A stretch of DNA of 41,582 nt from Ruminococcus flavefaciens (GTDB taxonomy: Bacteria > Bacillota > Clostridia > Oscillospirales > Ruminococcaceae): NCBI RefSeq assembly GCF_900116855.1, contig NZ_UETD01000012.1:1-41582 (forward strand), read 5' to 3'. Under the pieces are notes generated by a model, which saw nothing but the letters and a program-made list of their open reading frames with translations, was not told the DNA's origin and made no database searches. Positions 7,658 through 15,083 of this stretch are shown here, piece by piece; the stretch's first letter is position 1; each line of letters begins with the position of its first letter. Both the position numbers and the translations under genes were made by a program.

Positions 7658-7969
7658 ACACTACCTCCTGAAAGAAAGTCAAGGTTTATATTTTCTTCAT
7701 TATACTACTCAAAAACTTGAATTCCGAAGATTCAGACGGTCAAACAGAAAAATCTCTCTTTTACACAAATTGACAGTGCTCAAAATATGCAGTATGTATA
7801 AGTGCTTGGTGAAGTGAACGTTGCTTCTGCTGTAGTCATATTATAACACAGGGGCATGAGTACAAAAGCGCGTATGTCTGTATGGTATAATAATAGTTTT
7901 CGCACTTTAATTCTTTCCTATATTATAACAAAAGACATAGGGCGTTACCGCCCTATGTCCTAATTATAG
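7658..7969. other. 312-base intergenic region with promoters and a hairpin
   Basis: Contains the second copy of the duplicated upstream region (7668-7734), a TGTTATAAT extended -10 on the minus strand near 7841-7849, a decayed hairpin around 7852-7878 (GGCATGAG...GTATGTC), and the intact cassette hairpin at 7934-7959. No coding sequence is supported. Confidence 0.6.
7934..7959 (-). terminator. Cassette hairpin terminator, copy 3
   Basis: Perfect 11-bp stem GACATAGGGCG / CGCCCTATGTC with a TTAC loop, 10 bases after the stop of the 171-residue gene. On the minus strand it continues TTTTGTTATAAT, giving both a short T-tract and an extended -10 box. Confidence 0.82.
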
Positions 7970-8485
7970 TTATTCTGCTTTTTTATTCTTTTCTTCATCC
8001 ATCTTATAACAGATGAACTCCTCATAGCCTTTCATCTGATAGAACAGTTTATCCATTTCTTCTCTTATCTTTTCTTCGTTTGTGCTGTCATTGATTTTGT
8101 ATTCATAGAGGCATAATCTCCTAAATTGAGTAGGAGGCGTGACATCATCATGTGGCATCATCTTATATTTTTCTAATAATTCTTCGCATTTTTTCCTAGT
8201 CTCATCAGATATATTCTGATAGTTGATCGCCAACCGTAGCTTTAATTTAGTCACGAGACATTCAATCTCATATGCATAGTGATCTGGGCGCGTGTTATCG
8301 TCAAAACCACTATTTTTTCCATCAGAATTATTGGGAATTAACAATGTCATGTTAGACGTTTTATAACGAACAACCGCATCTTTACAAAATGTCTTGTCAA
8401 ACTCAATTTCTCCTTCTTTAGCTTTTTCTTCAGCCCATTCAATAATAATATCTGTTATCTTTTTTATTCTTTCGTCGGTACTCAT
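7970..8485 (-). CDS. Hypothetical protein (171 aa)
   Basis: An unrecognised, highly charged 171-residue protein (MSTDERIKKITDIIIEWAEE), lysine/glutamate-rich at both ends, with a central strand-rich section (AVVRYKTSNMTLLIPN and HYAYEIECLVTKLKLRLAINY). No signal peptide or membrane helix. The ATG at 8485 has AAGGAGGA upstream. It is followed by the cassette hairpin and likely transcribed alone. Confidence 0.7.
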   Translation of the reverse strand: MSTDERIKKITDIIIEWAEEKAKEGEIEFDKTFCKDAVVRYKTSNMTLLIPNNSDGKNSGFDDNTRPDHYAYEIECLVTKLKLRLAINYQNISDETRKKCEELLEKYKMMPHDDVTPPTQFRRLCLYEYKINDSTNEEKIREEMDKLFYQMKGYEEFICYKMDEEKNKKAE

Positions 8486-8554
8486 AAATTTTCCTCCTTA
8501 ATGATTATAGAATATCCTTTATTATAATATCACGTAGTATGCGACATTATTGTC

Positions 8555-9619
8555 TTACTCGTTTTCGTATTTACTGAGAGCGCTCCTCAGTGTTTCTGCT
8601 ATCTGTTTGCGCAGGCTTTTAGGTGAAAGCACCTCTACCTCATCTGCGAACTGTATCACCCAATGCAGCATTGAGGCTTCGCTTGCTTCAATGTGAACTC
8701 TTATCATATCGTCAGACATCGTTTCAATTCTGTTATTCGTACCAAAACTGTCCGCGATATCGTTCATCATATAACGTTTGCACTGGAATGAGATATGTTC
8801 CGGAGTACCGCTCCAAAGATTCGGATGTGTTTTTATGTAATCTGAAAGCCTGATACCGGTTGAAAAGCCTTTGAGTGTACGAAGCTGAGTTGCAGGTTCA
8901 TCGTTCTTTACGCAGCCTTTGATTCGGTCAATGCGGAAATGTGTCAGGTCATCGTGTTCCGGAAGATTACATATCAGATACGAGTGACCGTTACGTGAGA
9001 CTATCTGATATGGATTGACTGTATACAGCTTCTTTTTTCCATTGGAATCAAGTTTTTCTTTCAGCTTACCGTCTATACCGCAGTCACAGTAGTGGAATGA
9101 CACCTGCCTTCCATCAGCGATAGCACTACCGATATTTTCAAGTGTGATATAGATCTCTCTGTTAATGATCTTATCAAATACCTCCATATCGGTATTCTTA
9201 ATTGTCGAGAGAAAAAACTTGCTTGTTAAGCCTTCAAGACGTCCTATAAGGCTAAGGCGTTCTTTCTTTGAAAGGCCGTCAGAAGCGAGGACATTATCAA
9301 TTAGCAGACGCAGCTCTCCGTCCATAAACTCATGAACATAATACCAGTCTGTCAATATTACTTCATCTTTTCCATTCTTACCTTTACGGATAATAGCATC
9401 ATTTTCATGTTCGCTGCCGCGATATCTCACCGGGAAGCCGAATTCTATCAGCTTGGACAGATTACGTTTGACGGTCTTTAGCGCAACCTCCATTCCATAT
9501 TCCGATTTTATCAGGTTTTGTATCTGTTGCTGAGAAAGTCTGTGATCAACATCAGAGTGTTTCTGTAAAATATGAAGAATATCAAGTATTATAACTTTTT
9601 TAGGCTGATCATTTGGCAT
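8555..9619 (-). CDS. WYL-domain transcriptional regulator
   Basis: The 354-residue protein has an N-terminal winged helix (about residues 10-75, ILDILHILQKHSD...SQQQIQNLIKSEYG), a linker, a WYL-type Sm-like fold around residues 160-245 (LYTVNPYQIVSRNGHSYLIC, HFRIDRIKG), and a C-terminal WCX-type region (LHWVIQFADEVEVLSPKSL). WYL proteins regulate phage, CRISPR and other defence genes and often sense nucleic acids or nucleotides. The ATG at 9619 follows AGGTGAGG; a GTG three codons upstream is less likely. It has its own promoter (9652-9680). Its targets are not evident, though a location in an accessory array fits a defence regulator. Confidence 0.9.
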   Translation of the reverse strand: MPNDQPKKVIILDILHILQKHSDVDHRLSQQQIQNLIKSEYGMEVALKTVKRNLSKLIEFGFPVRYRGSEHENDAIIRKGKNGKDEVILTDWYYVHEFMDGELRLLIDNVLASDGLSKKERLSLIGRLEGLTSKFFLSTIKNTDMEVFDKIINREIYITLENIGSAIADGRQVSFHYCDCGIDGKLKEKLDSNGKKKLYTVNPYQIVSRNGHSYLICNLPEHDDLTHFRIDRIKGCVKNDEPATQLRTLKGFSTGIRLSDYIKTHPNLWSGTPEHISFQCKRYMMNDIADSFGTNNRIETMSDDMIRVHIEASEASMLHWVIQFADEVEVLSPKSLRKQIAETLRSALSKYENE

Positions 9620-9651
9620 AGTTTGCACCTCACCTTTTAAGCGTTATGTTA

Positions 9652-9680
9652 ATTATATATCATTTATTTACACAAGTCAA
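9652..9680 (-). promoter_or_regulatory. Promoter of the WYL regulator
   Basis: On the minus strand TTGACT (9675-9680) and TATAAT (9652-9657) are separated by exactly 17 bases, about 30 bases upstream of the start codon at 9619. A near-consensus sigma-A promoter. Confidence 0.8.
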
Positions 9681-9948
9681 GCGAATATTGTGAAGATATT
9701 ATAAATGTTGGCATGGCTTATCGACAGCGAAAATGCCGAGAGCAAAAAAATCCTCACAGCCGAAACTGTGAGGACTCATTGTTTTCATTCAGATAAACAC
9801 ATTGACTTGAATACTGTGCCGATTCCTGATTTTTGCACTTTTTATCTTATAAAGCTTTTCGTCAAACATCGCTTTATATACAGCCCAAGGCCCAAAAAAC
9901 GCCAAAAAGCAAAAGCCGCTTAGAAGGCTATTCTAAGCGGTTTGTCAT
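9681..9948. other. Gene-poor stretch with two terminator hairpins
   Basis: Holds a hairpin with T-run on the minus strand (TCCTCACAG 9751-9759 / CTGTGAGGA 9766-9774, T-run at 9744-9750) and the tRNA-linked terminator at 9916-9940. The ORF around 9705-9923 has no ribosome binding site or recognisable content. A hairpin of the same type occurs at about 39515-39545. Confidence 0.55.
9916..9940 (-). terminator. tRNA terminator, left copy
   Basis: CCGCTTAGAA / TTCTAAGCGG with a GGCTA loop; identical over 25 bases to the terminator of the complete tRNA-Thr at 41123-41147. It lies just 3' of a tRNA 3' fragment. Confidence 0.8.
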
Positions 9949-9980
9949 TGGAGCTTGTGACGGGACTCGAACCTGCGACT
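9949..9980 (-). other. tRNA-Thr-like 3' fragment (candidate attachment site)
   Basis: On the minus strand: TTCGAGT (T-loop), CCCGT, CACAAGC (3' acceptor strand), T, CCA. There is no 5' half; sequence diverges beyond about 9980, next to the serine recombinase. With its terminator it is an imperfect direct repeat of 41123-41182. CACAAGC would pair with GCTTGTG of the degenerate tRNA copy at 41291-41338, not with the intact copy (GCTAGTG). Confidence 0.7.
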
Positions 9981-9991
9981 ACAGGTTGTCA

Positions 9992-10019
9992 CATAGAGGA
10001 AACAGTCGTTTCCTCTATG
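9992..10019. repeat. 12-bp perfect inverted repeat at the recombinase end
   Basis: CATAGAGGAAAC (9992-10003) and GTTTCCTCTATG (10008-10019) with a 4-base loop, six bases after the recombinase stop. It has no T-run on either strand, so it may be a recombination-related structure rather than a terminator. Confidence 0.6.
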
Positions 10020-10025
10020 CTTATT

Positions 10026-11654
10026 TTACGCTGCTTTCCTAGTAGTCTGATTCAGATTTCCCACAAATTTATAATATATCTCGACCTGCTGAAAGGTCTT
10101 TCCGTCAATGTCTTCTTTATGATGGACAAATATCTTATCAATGAACTCATTTATGATAATATCATCAAGCTCTTTGATGTCAGTGTACTTATCAATGACA
10201 CTCGTAAACTTTTCTGTCTCGTCAGTTGTAAGCTTGTATTTTGCAAGCTCTGATGACATCTCATTTACCGACTCCTTCAGTTTGGACTGTTCATCTTCAA
10301 ATCTATTTGACATCTGAACATAACGGTTATCAGGAATCTTGCCAAGAGCGTTATCCTCATAAAGCTTATTCAGAAGATGGTCAAGCTCGGCTACTCTTCC
10401 CTGTGCCTCATTGAGCTCATGTTTCAGCATTACTATTCTTTTACTGCTGATACCGCTGCATCTGTTTTCAAGGAAGGCTCTGAAACCGTCTTTGTTTTTA
10501 CGGTAAGATTTCAGCAGCCGCCTTATGTCCTTAAGCACAAGGTCATAGATAACATCGTAGTTGATGTAATGCGATGCACAGTATTCCTTGCCATGAGTTT
10601 TGTACAGCCAACATGAATATGCTCCGTGGTATGTACCGTCGCGGCGTTTCTTTTGCGAGTAGGTAAGAGCGTGACCGCAGTCTGCGCAGTACAAGTGTCC
10701 CGCAAATATTTGGAACTCTCCTGTCTTGGTAGCACGACGCTTAACACTCATCATTCTGTGTGCGCTGTCCCATAGCTCCTGAGAGATTATAGGCTCATGA
10801 CAGTTCTCAACTATTATCCATTCCTCACGCGGGCACTTGACCTTCTTCTTACTTTTCATCGACCTGGTCTTCTGTTTTCCATATACGAGCTTACCAAGAT
10901 AGACCTCGTTTTCAAGTATCACTCGGATAGAAGTAACGTGCCAGTCGAATTCCCGTCTCCAATAATCCGATTTGAAGTAGTCGGGATTATGAAGATTAAA
11001 GTAAGCTATCGGCGTAAGAGTTTTTTCCTCGCGGAAGATTTTGGCGGTTTTATTGTAACCAATCCCCTGCGCCGCCATTCGGAATATCCTTCGTACTGTC
11101 TCAGCGGCAGGCTCGTCAATCACAAGGTGATGCCTGTCATTGGGATCGAGCTTGTAACCGAACGGTGGCTTTGAACCGATGAACTGACCGGCCTTTGCTT
11201 TAGCTTTCTTGGCTGTTTTGGTTTTAATAGATGCCTCCCTCGCGTAGTAATCATTCAGCACGTTTCGCATAGGGAACATCATATCGTTTTCATTCTTCAC
11301 CGAGTCATAGTTATCGCTGACTGCAATGAAGCGTACTCCAAGCTCATTAAACTTTTCGACGTACATTCCAACTTCAATATACGATCTTCCGAATCGTGAC
11401 TGGTCCTTGACCAGCACCATATTAATCAAGCCCTTTTTGATGTCCTCATACATTCTCAGGAACCCAGGGCGATTGAAGTTAGTGCCGCTGTATCCGTCAT
11501 CATCGTACACTTCGTAATTATCTATTGCATGATCCTTGCAGTACTGCTCCAGTAATAATTTTTGCGAGCCAATGCTTACGCTTTCGCCCATTCGCCCGTC
11601 ATCGACCGAGAGTCTGCAATACAGCGCTGCTTTTTGGGGCTGTTTGTTTTTCAT
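10026..11654 (-). CDS. Large serine recombinase (TnpX/Tn4451-type)
   Basis: The 542-residue protein has the resolvase catalytic domain at residues 9-150, with ALYCRLS placing the nucleophile at Ser16, DQSRFGRS, and YDSVKNENDMMFPMRN. A Recombinase domain follows (PFGYKLDPND...ETVRRIFRMAAQGIGYNKTA), then a zinc ribbon (LYCADCGHAL...CASHYIN), a coiled coil (about 410-470) and a DUF4368-type tail (INEFIDKIFVHHKED). Such enzymes excise and insert elements through a 5'-phosphoserine link at short core sites. The ATG at 11654 has AAAGGAG upstream; the 18-residue longer version lacks one. Its stop lies next to a tRNA 3' fragment, suggesting an element end. Confidence 0.95.
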   Translation of the reverse strand: MKNKQPQKAALYCRLSVDDGRMGESVSIGSQKLLLEQYCKDHAIDNYEVYDDDGYSGTNFNRPGFLRMYEDIKKGLINMVLVKDQSRFGRSYIEVGMYVEKFNELGVRFIAVSDNYDSVKNENDMMFPMRNVLNDYYAREASIKTKTAKKAKAKAGQFIGSKPPFGYKLDPNDRHHLVIDEPAAETVRRIFRMAAQGIGYNKTAKIFREEKTLTPIAYFNLHNPDYFKSDYWRREFDWHVTSIRVILENEVYLGKLVYGKQKTRSMKSKKKVKCPREEWIIVENCHEPIISQELWDSAHRMMSVKRRATKTGEFQIFAGHLYCADCGHALTYSQKKRRDGTYHGAYSCWLYKTHGKEYCASHYINYDVIYDLVLKDIRRLLKSYRKNKDGFRAFLENRCSGISSKRIVMLKHELNEAQGRVAELDHLLNKLYEDNALGKIPDNRYVQMSNRFEDEQSKLKESVNEMSSELAKYKLTTDETEKFTSVIDKYTDIKELDDIIINEFIDKIFVHHKEDIDGKTFQQVEIYYKFVGNLNQTTRKAA

Positions 11655-11774
11655 TATTACTCCTTTCTCAGCCGTGCAGCAGCTCCTTACACGGACAGTA
11701 TACCACATATCCGATTCGGAATCCAGTGCATTCGGCTGATTTCGTAGGACTGAACAAAAAACGTTTTCCGGTTT

Positions 11775-11999
11775 TTATACCGGCTTTCTCTCGGTCTGCT
11801 TTGCATCAACGGCAGGAGTTTCATACCCCCTCTCGAGCTGTCGGAGCATGAGAGCTCCGAGTGAATCTTCAGCTTTTTTCCTGCCGAGGAAAGCAGACCA
11901 AACACGATAGGTGACACCGTCAACAGTGCAGTCGTGATGCGTTACGGACTGCACCTCGGGATCTTCACTGCAATGAGTTTTTTCAAGGTTTCCACTCAT
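11775..11999 (-). CDS. TnpW-like transposon-encoded small protein
   Basis: A 74-residue protein starting MSGNLEKTHCSEDPEV. The core TVDGVTYRVWSAFLGRKKAEDSLGA resembles the TnpW family (a conserved gGtTY.V...F...s.esl..ki..li pattern), found beside TnpX-type recombinases in Tn4451-like mobilisable elements. Function unknown. The ATG at 11999 has GGGAGG 8 bases upstream and is preferred to the ATG at 12026. It lies upstream of the recombinase on the same strand. The family call is from memory and moderately sure. Confidence 0.6.
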   Translation of the reverse strand: MSGNLEKTHCSEDPEVQSVTHHDCTVDGVTYRVWSAFLGRKKAEDSLGALMLRQLERGYETPAVDAKQTERKPV

Positions 12000-12764
12000 A
12001 ACATCTGCCTCCCTCCAAATATTCAATTAAAATCGACAAGTACGAAATCAAATCGTACTGCATTTGCTGGGCTCGCGTGTTTCAAACCCAGACTTTTTTG
12101 AGCTCCCTTTCGGGTCGGCTCAGTGTATCTATATCACTCCTCTCACAGCGGCGTTTTTGCTGCTCAGACGCCTCCCATATCTCCCTAAACATAGCCTTTA
12201 TCGGGCGATTCTCTCAAAAAAGACGCCTGATTTTTCGGAGAACTCAGGAAAAGACGCCTCCATTCGCATCTCAACAAACGCCGAAGAATCGGCGGGCTTT
12301 GCCCGTCCGATGTGGAACGGCGGGCTCAAATGACGCCAGCCTTTAACCTGCAAACTGGAAAGGGGCACGGGTTCTCCCGTTTTCAGCGGCAGGCGGAATG
12401 CCAGCAGCTATGCTTGCCAGTCTTGCGGACCGACCTCCGTGACTCCAACTTTTCGTTTCTTTCGATATCTGTATAATCCCCACACTCGCTCCACGTTGCG
12501 CGACGATCGCGTTCAACGCAAGCGGTGGGGTAACTATACTATTTCCCTTTTGAGGACGGCAAACTCGGGGCTTTCTGCGCGTGTTTCAGTTCTTATCAAC
12601 TGAACATCATTGTCATAGATATTATAGCTGAAGAAAAAAGGCGCTTACTTGATTTTTAATTATCATGTAATATATATCTTCCTTCTTCGTATTAGTATTA
12701 TTATATATTATCTTGTATACTTAATATATAAGCCTATGACATCATGACACAGCCCCTATGACAA
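12000..12764. other. 765-base non-coding region of the mobile element
   Basis: No convincing gene. It contains AGTACGA/TCGTACT (12039-12059), a stem with T-run near 12067-12093, a GC-rich portion with repeated GACGCC/GGCG motifs (12160-12350), a large imperfect palindrome (12478-12530), TTCAGTT/AACTGAA near 12590, and a very AT-rich stretch (12650-12730) followed by two CTATGACA direct repeats. Such a region typically holds transfer or replication control sequences in mobilisable elements; no relaxase gene is present. Confidence 0.55.
12478..12530. other. Imperfect palindrome, candidate oriT or recombination site
   Basis: Outer arms CCCCAC/GTGGGG, next CGCT/AGCG, inner GTTG...CAAC and CGCG-ACGAT-CGCG form a 53-base imperfect palindrome. 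It is followed by GGTAACTATACTATTTCCC. An extended hairpin next to a short conserved tail resembles the origin of transfer of mobilisable elements, but no nic site can be assigned by eye. Confidence 0.35.
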
Positions 12765-13130
12765 TTAACTTTTAAACAGCAACGCCAACTCTGCGTCACG
12801 GAGTTTGTTTTCGTCCATGTCATAATTCAGGAATGCGACCTCGTAAGAGTTCTCGACCTGCCGACCGTTGTCGGCGTAGTTATTGTGAATACGAATGATA
12901 TCCTTCTGTGCAAGTGTTTTCAGCGCACGCTCAACGTTGCTCACCGACATCGCAGTGTCTCTTGCGATACCTGTGCGGCTTATGGTCGAACTTTTCTTTT
13001 CCGCGTCATAGTGACAGAGTAATTCCATCACCACCTTGAACTCGGCAGGCGTAGTGATGTTGAGATACTCGAGCGGAGAGTTGACGCCGTTAGAGTAGCT
13101 TGTGCAGTTAGTCACGTTCATGTTTTTCAT
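12765..13130 (-). CDS. Winged-helix DNA-binding protein
   Basis: A 121-residue protein. Residues 27-100 form a winged-helix pattern: TPAEFKVVMELLCHYD, SRTGIARDTAMSVSNVERAL (recognition helix), KTLAQKDIIRIHNNYADNG (wing). This resembles MarR-type or replication-initiator winged helices found in small mobile elements. The ATG at 13130 has AAGGAAG upstream. A promoter on the minus strand (13202-13230) interlocks with the promoter of the divergent DUF6076-type gene, so it may repress that region and itself. Confidence 0.7.
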   Translation of the reverse strand: MKNMNVTNCTSYSNGVNSPLEYLNITTPAEFKVVMELLCHYDAEKKSSTISRTGIARDTAMSVSNVERALKTLAQKDIIRIHNNYADNGRQVENSYEVAFLNYDMDENKLRDAELALLFKS

Positions 13131-13201
13131 CTACATCTTCCTTTCGCGTTTCGAGTTTATTCTTGTGATGTCAAGAACTGTCCGGACGTCTTAACTGCAT
13201 T

Positions 13202-13230
13202 CAGTATACACCAGTCCTTGACAGAAGTCA
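13202..13230 (-). promoter_or_regulatory. Promoter toward the winged-helix gene
   Basis: Minus strand TTGACT (13225-13230), 17-base spacer, TATACT (13202-13207). Its -35 box shares the short inverted repeat TTGAC-agaa-GTCAA (13217-13230) with the plus-strand promoter. Confidence 0.7.
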
Positions 13231-13245
13231 ATAGATGTTGTATAA
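13217..13245 (+). promoter_or_regulatory. Consensus promoter toward the DUF6076-type gene
   Basis: TTGACA (13217-13222), 17-base spacer, TATAAT (13240-13245): a full consensus sigma-A promoter. It predicts a leader of about 140 bases before the ATG at 13392. Confidence 0.8.
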
Positions 13246-13391
13246 TAACTCTATCACCGTCAATCTATAATCTATTTTTATGAACAAATTGTAAACTTTT
13301 GATTTTCTGCCATTTAATTAGCAATTTTGAAACTAAAGCACGGCAATTAGCACTCCGAGCAAATAGAACACTATTTCTGAAAGGAGACATT

Positions 13392-14570
13392 ATGTTTGAG
13401 ATAGAAGCACACTACCATGACAGAAAGATCTATCTTTCTGACGGAAGAACATATCCGCTTGGTGAAATACTTCTGCGCTATTTTTCGATGAATTCGACTG
13501 CTCTTGAAGAACTGTACGACATATGTGAGCGCGCAAAGACAGACTTGAACATCAGTTCCTTGTTCTGCCCCGCTGACATCGGAAAGCGCGCACGCGATAT
13601 CGAATTCACATACGACAGCATCATGGACATTGCAGAAGCACTTCCGCCCTATGACAAGAAACATTTCAGACGCGGTCTCCTGAGAAATCTGTTTGCGTAC
13701 TATCACGACATTTTTGACGAACCATTTTACGAAGACTCTGAATTTGATTCCGACGATTACAACGAACACTTTGTCAACGCAGAGAGCACTCCTGTGTCTT
13801 ATGAGGAAATGTATATCACAGAAGATTTGAATGAGCTGCGAGCACTTGACGATTATGATTTCGACAGCAAGAAGGTTTTCAGCAACTATGAGAATAGAAA
13901 AGACGCCGCCGACTTCACAACCTGTATCGAACAGATAACGAACGAGTTTGCGGAATTTGTTTCCGACCTTATGCGCGTTAAGAATGTTTTTATGCCATTT
14001 GCAGACAAACTTTGTGACCACAATAACTATCCGTCCAATCAAAAGGTAATTGAAGTGTTTCAGCAGTTCACTGAGAAGTGTTATTCAGAATCGCATTTCA
14101 ATCTTGTATCAAGTGGCAGTATGTGCATGGGACATACGATTCTCGCTACGAAAAAAGGTCCCATACTCTGTGAGACCTATCGTTTCACATCGCTGGGAGC
14201 CTTTCTGTATTTTGAGTTGTTCAAGTGTATCGAAGAAAAATTTATGCCTGTCAAATGCCGCAACTGCGGACGCTGGTTTATCATGAAGCACACCACTTTC
14301 TCGCACTACTGCAAGCGCCTGATAAGCAGTAACCCTCCGAAGTCCTGCCGCGACAATGCTATGCGTCACAACTTCAAGGAGAAAATAAAGAACGATCCCG
14401 TATGGGAGATATACAACCGCGCCTACAAGCAACACTACGCTCGTTTTATGAAAAAGAAAATGAGCAAGTCTGAGTTCGCCGAATGGGGAGAGTATGCTAT
14501 TCAGCTGCGGCAGAGGGCTGCTGACGGTGAGTTGGAAATCGAGGAGTATCAGGAACTTATTAGGATATAA
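13392..14570 (+). CDS. DUF6076-type protein with C-terminal zinc-finger-like motif
   Basis: A 392-residue protein beginning MFEIEAHYHDRKIYLSDGR. The N-terminal two thirds are acidic and helical (EDLNELRALDDYDFDS). The C-terminal third has CRNCGRWFIMKHTTFSHYC, a CxxC...HxxxC cluster, then a basic helix (RDNAMRHNFKEKIKN, HYARFMKKKMSKSEFAEW). From memory this is the DUF6076 family common in Clostridia; function unknown. AAAGGAG 6 bases before the ATG at 13392 fixes the start. Its last 423 bases are duplicated at 797-1219, so the gene is associated with element ends. Confidence 0.8.
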   Translation: MFEIEAHYHDRKIYLSDGRTYPLGEILLRYFSMNSTALEELYDICERAKTDLNISSLFCPADIGKRARDIEFTYDSIMDIAEALPPYDKKHFRRGLLRNLFAYYHDIFDEPFYEDSEFDSDDYNEHFVNAESTPVSYEEMYITEDLNELRALDDYDFDSKKVFSNYENRKDAADFTTCIEQITNEFAEFVSDLMRVKNVFMPFADKLCDHNNYPSNQKVIEVFQQFTEKCYSESHFNLVSSGSMCMGHTILATKKGPILCETYRFTSLGAFLYFELFKCIEEKFMPVKCRNCGRWFIMKHTTFSHYCKRLISSNPPKSCRDNAMRHNFKEKIKNDPVWEIYNRAYKQHYARFMKKKMSKSEFAEWGEYAIQLRQRAADGELEIEEYQELIRI

Positions 14571-15083
14571 TCAATCCTACTATCTCCTGATAATTAAACG
14601 ACCCGACATGGTACGCATAGCTTAGAGGCGTGTCGGGTTCTGTTAAATGTATTATACCCTATCTATGCGAAAAAGTCAATAAGAACCGATTTCCGATTTT
14701 ATAAGCTATAACTGATAAAAATCTAAAAAATCTATTGATTATCAGTTATAACTGTGATTAGTGTTACGAAAAAGATGCTCGATAACTTTTCTAAGTATTT
14801 TGTTTCTACGTATGAAATTGATTTCAGCAGAAACGGGATAAAACATGTGAACATAAGGGTCTTTCTTTTGAATGGCGTTTGACAATTTGCGATTTCGTGG
14901 TAAAACCGCTTAAAACAATTTGCGAAAATGGCTGCTGACAAAATCCAATTATGGATTTGTTGAAAACCGCAGCGAGATATCCGAAACTGTTTAAAATATA
15001 GCATAAAATTGATTTAACAAAGCTCTTGATTAAATCGCCCTGTTGTGGTATAATAACTACACTAAATGAAAGGAGGCAGAGCC
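14571..15083. other. Intergenic region with terminator and inverted repeats
   Basis: ACCCGACA (14601-14608) and TGTCGGGT (14631-14638) form a probable terminator with a long loop for the DUF6076-type gene. A perfect 12-bp inverted repeat (TATAACTGATAA 14707-14718, TTATCAGTTATA 14739-14750) follows. The stretch 14880-14985 has short repeats of ACAATTTGCGA and AACCGC. No supported gene; a minus-strand ORF at 14732-15004 has no ribosome binding site. Confidence 0.5.
15026..15054 (+). promoter_or_regulatory. Promoter of the HipA-like gene
   Basis: TTGATT (15026-15031), 17-base spacer, TATAAT (15049-15054) preceded by TGG, giving a TGnTATAAT extended -10; 29 bases before the start codon. Confidence 0.8.

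Noticed and set aside
9833..10042. Plus-strand ORF with a GACDGTRTCDYRLS-like peptide
   Set aside because: It is the reverse reading of a tRNA 3' end and its terminator; such peptides are known annotation artefacts.
10797..11174. Plus-strand ORF within the recombinase gene
   Set aside because: Shadow frame without start signals.
12064..12346. Overlapping plus-strand ORFs in the element's non-coding region
   Set aside because: No ribosome binding site, no family-like motifs, composition driven by GC-rich repeats.
13371..14042. Minus-strand 223-codon ORF opposite the DUF6076-type gene
   Set aside because: Antisense shadow; the plus-strand gene has promoter, ribosome binding site and a conserved duplicate.
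14732..15004. Minus-strand 90-residue ORF
   Set aside because: AT-rich, no ribosome binding site, lies over inverted repeats.
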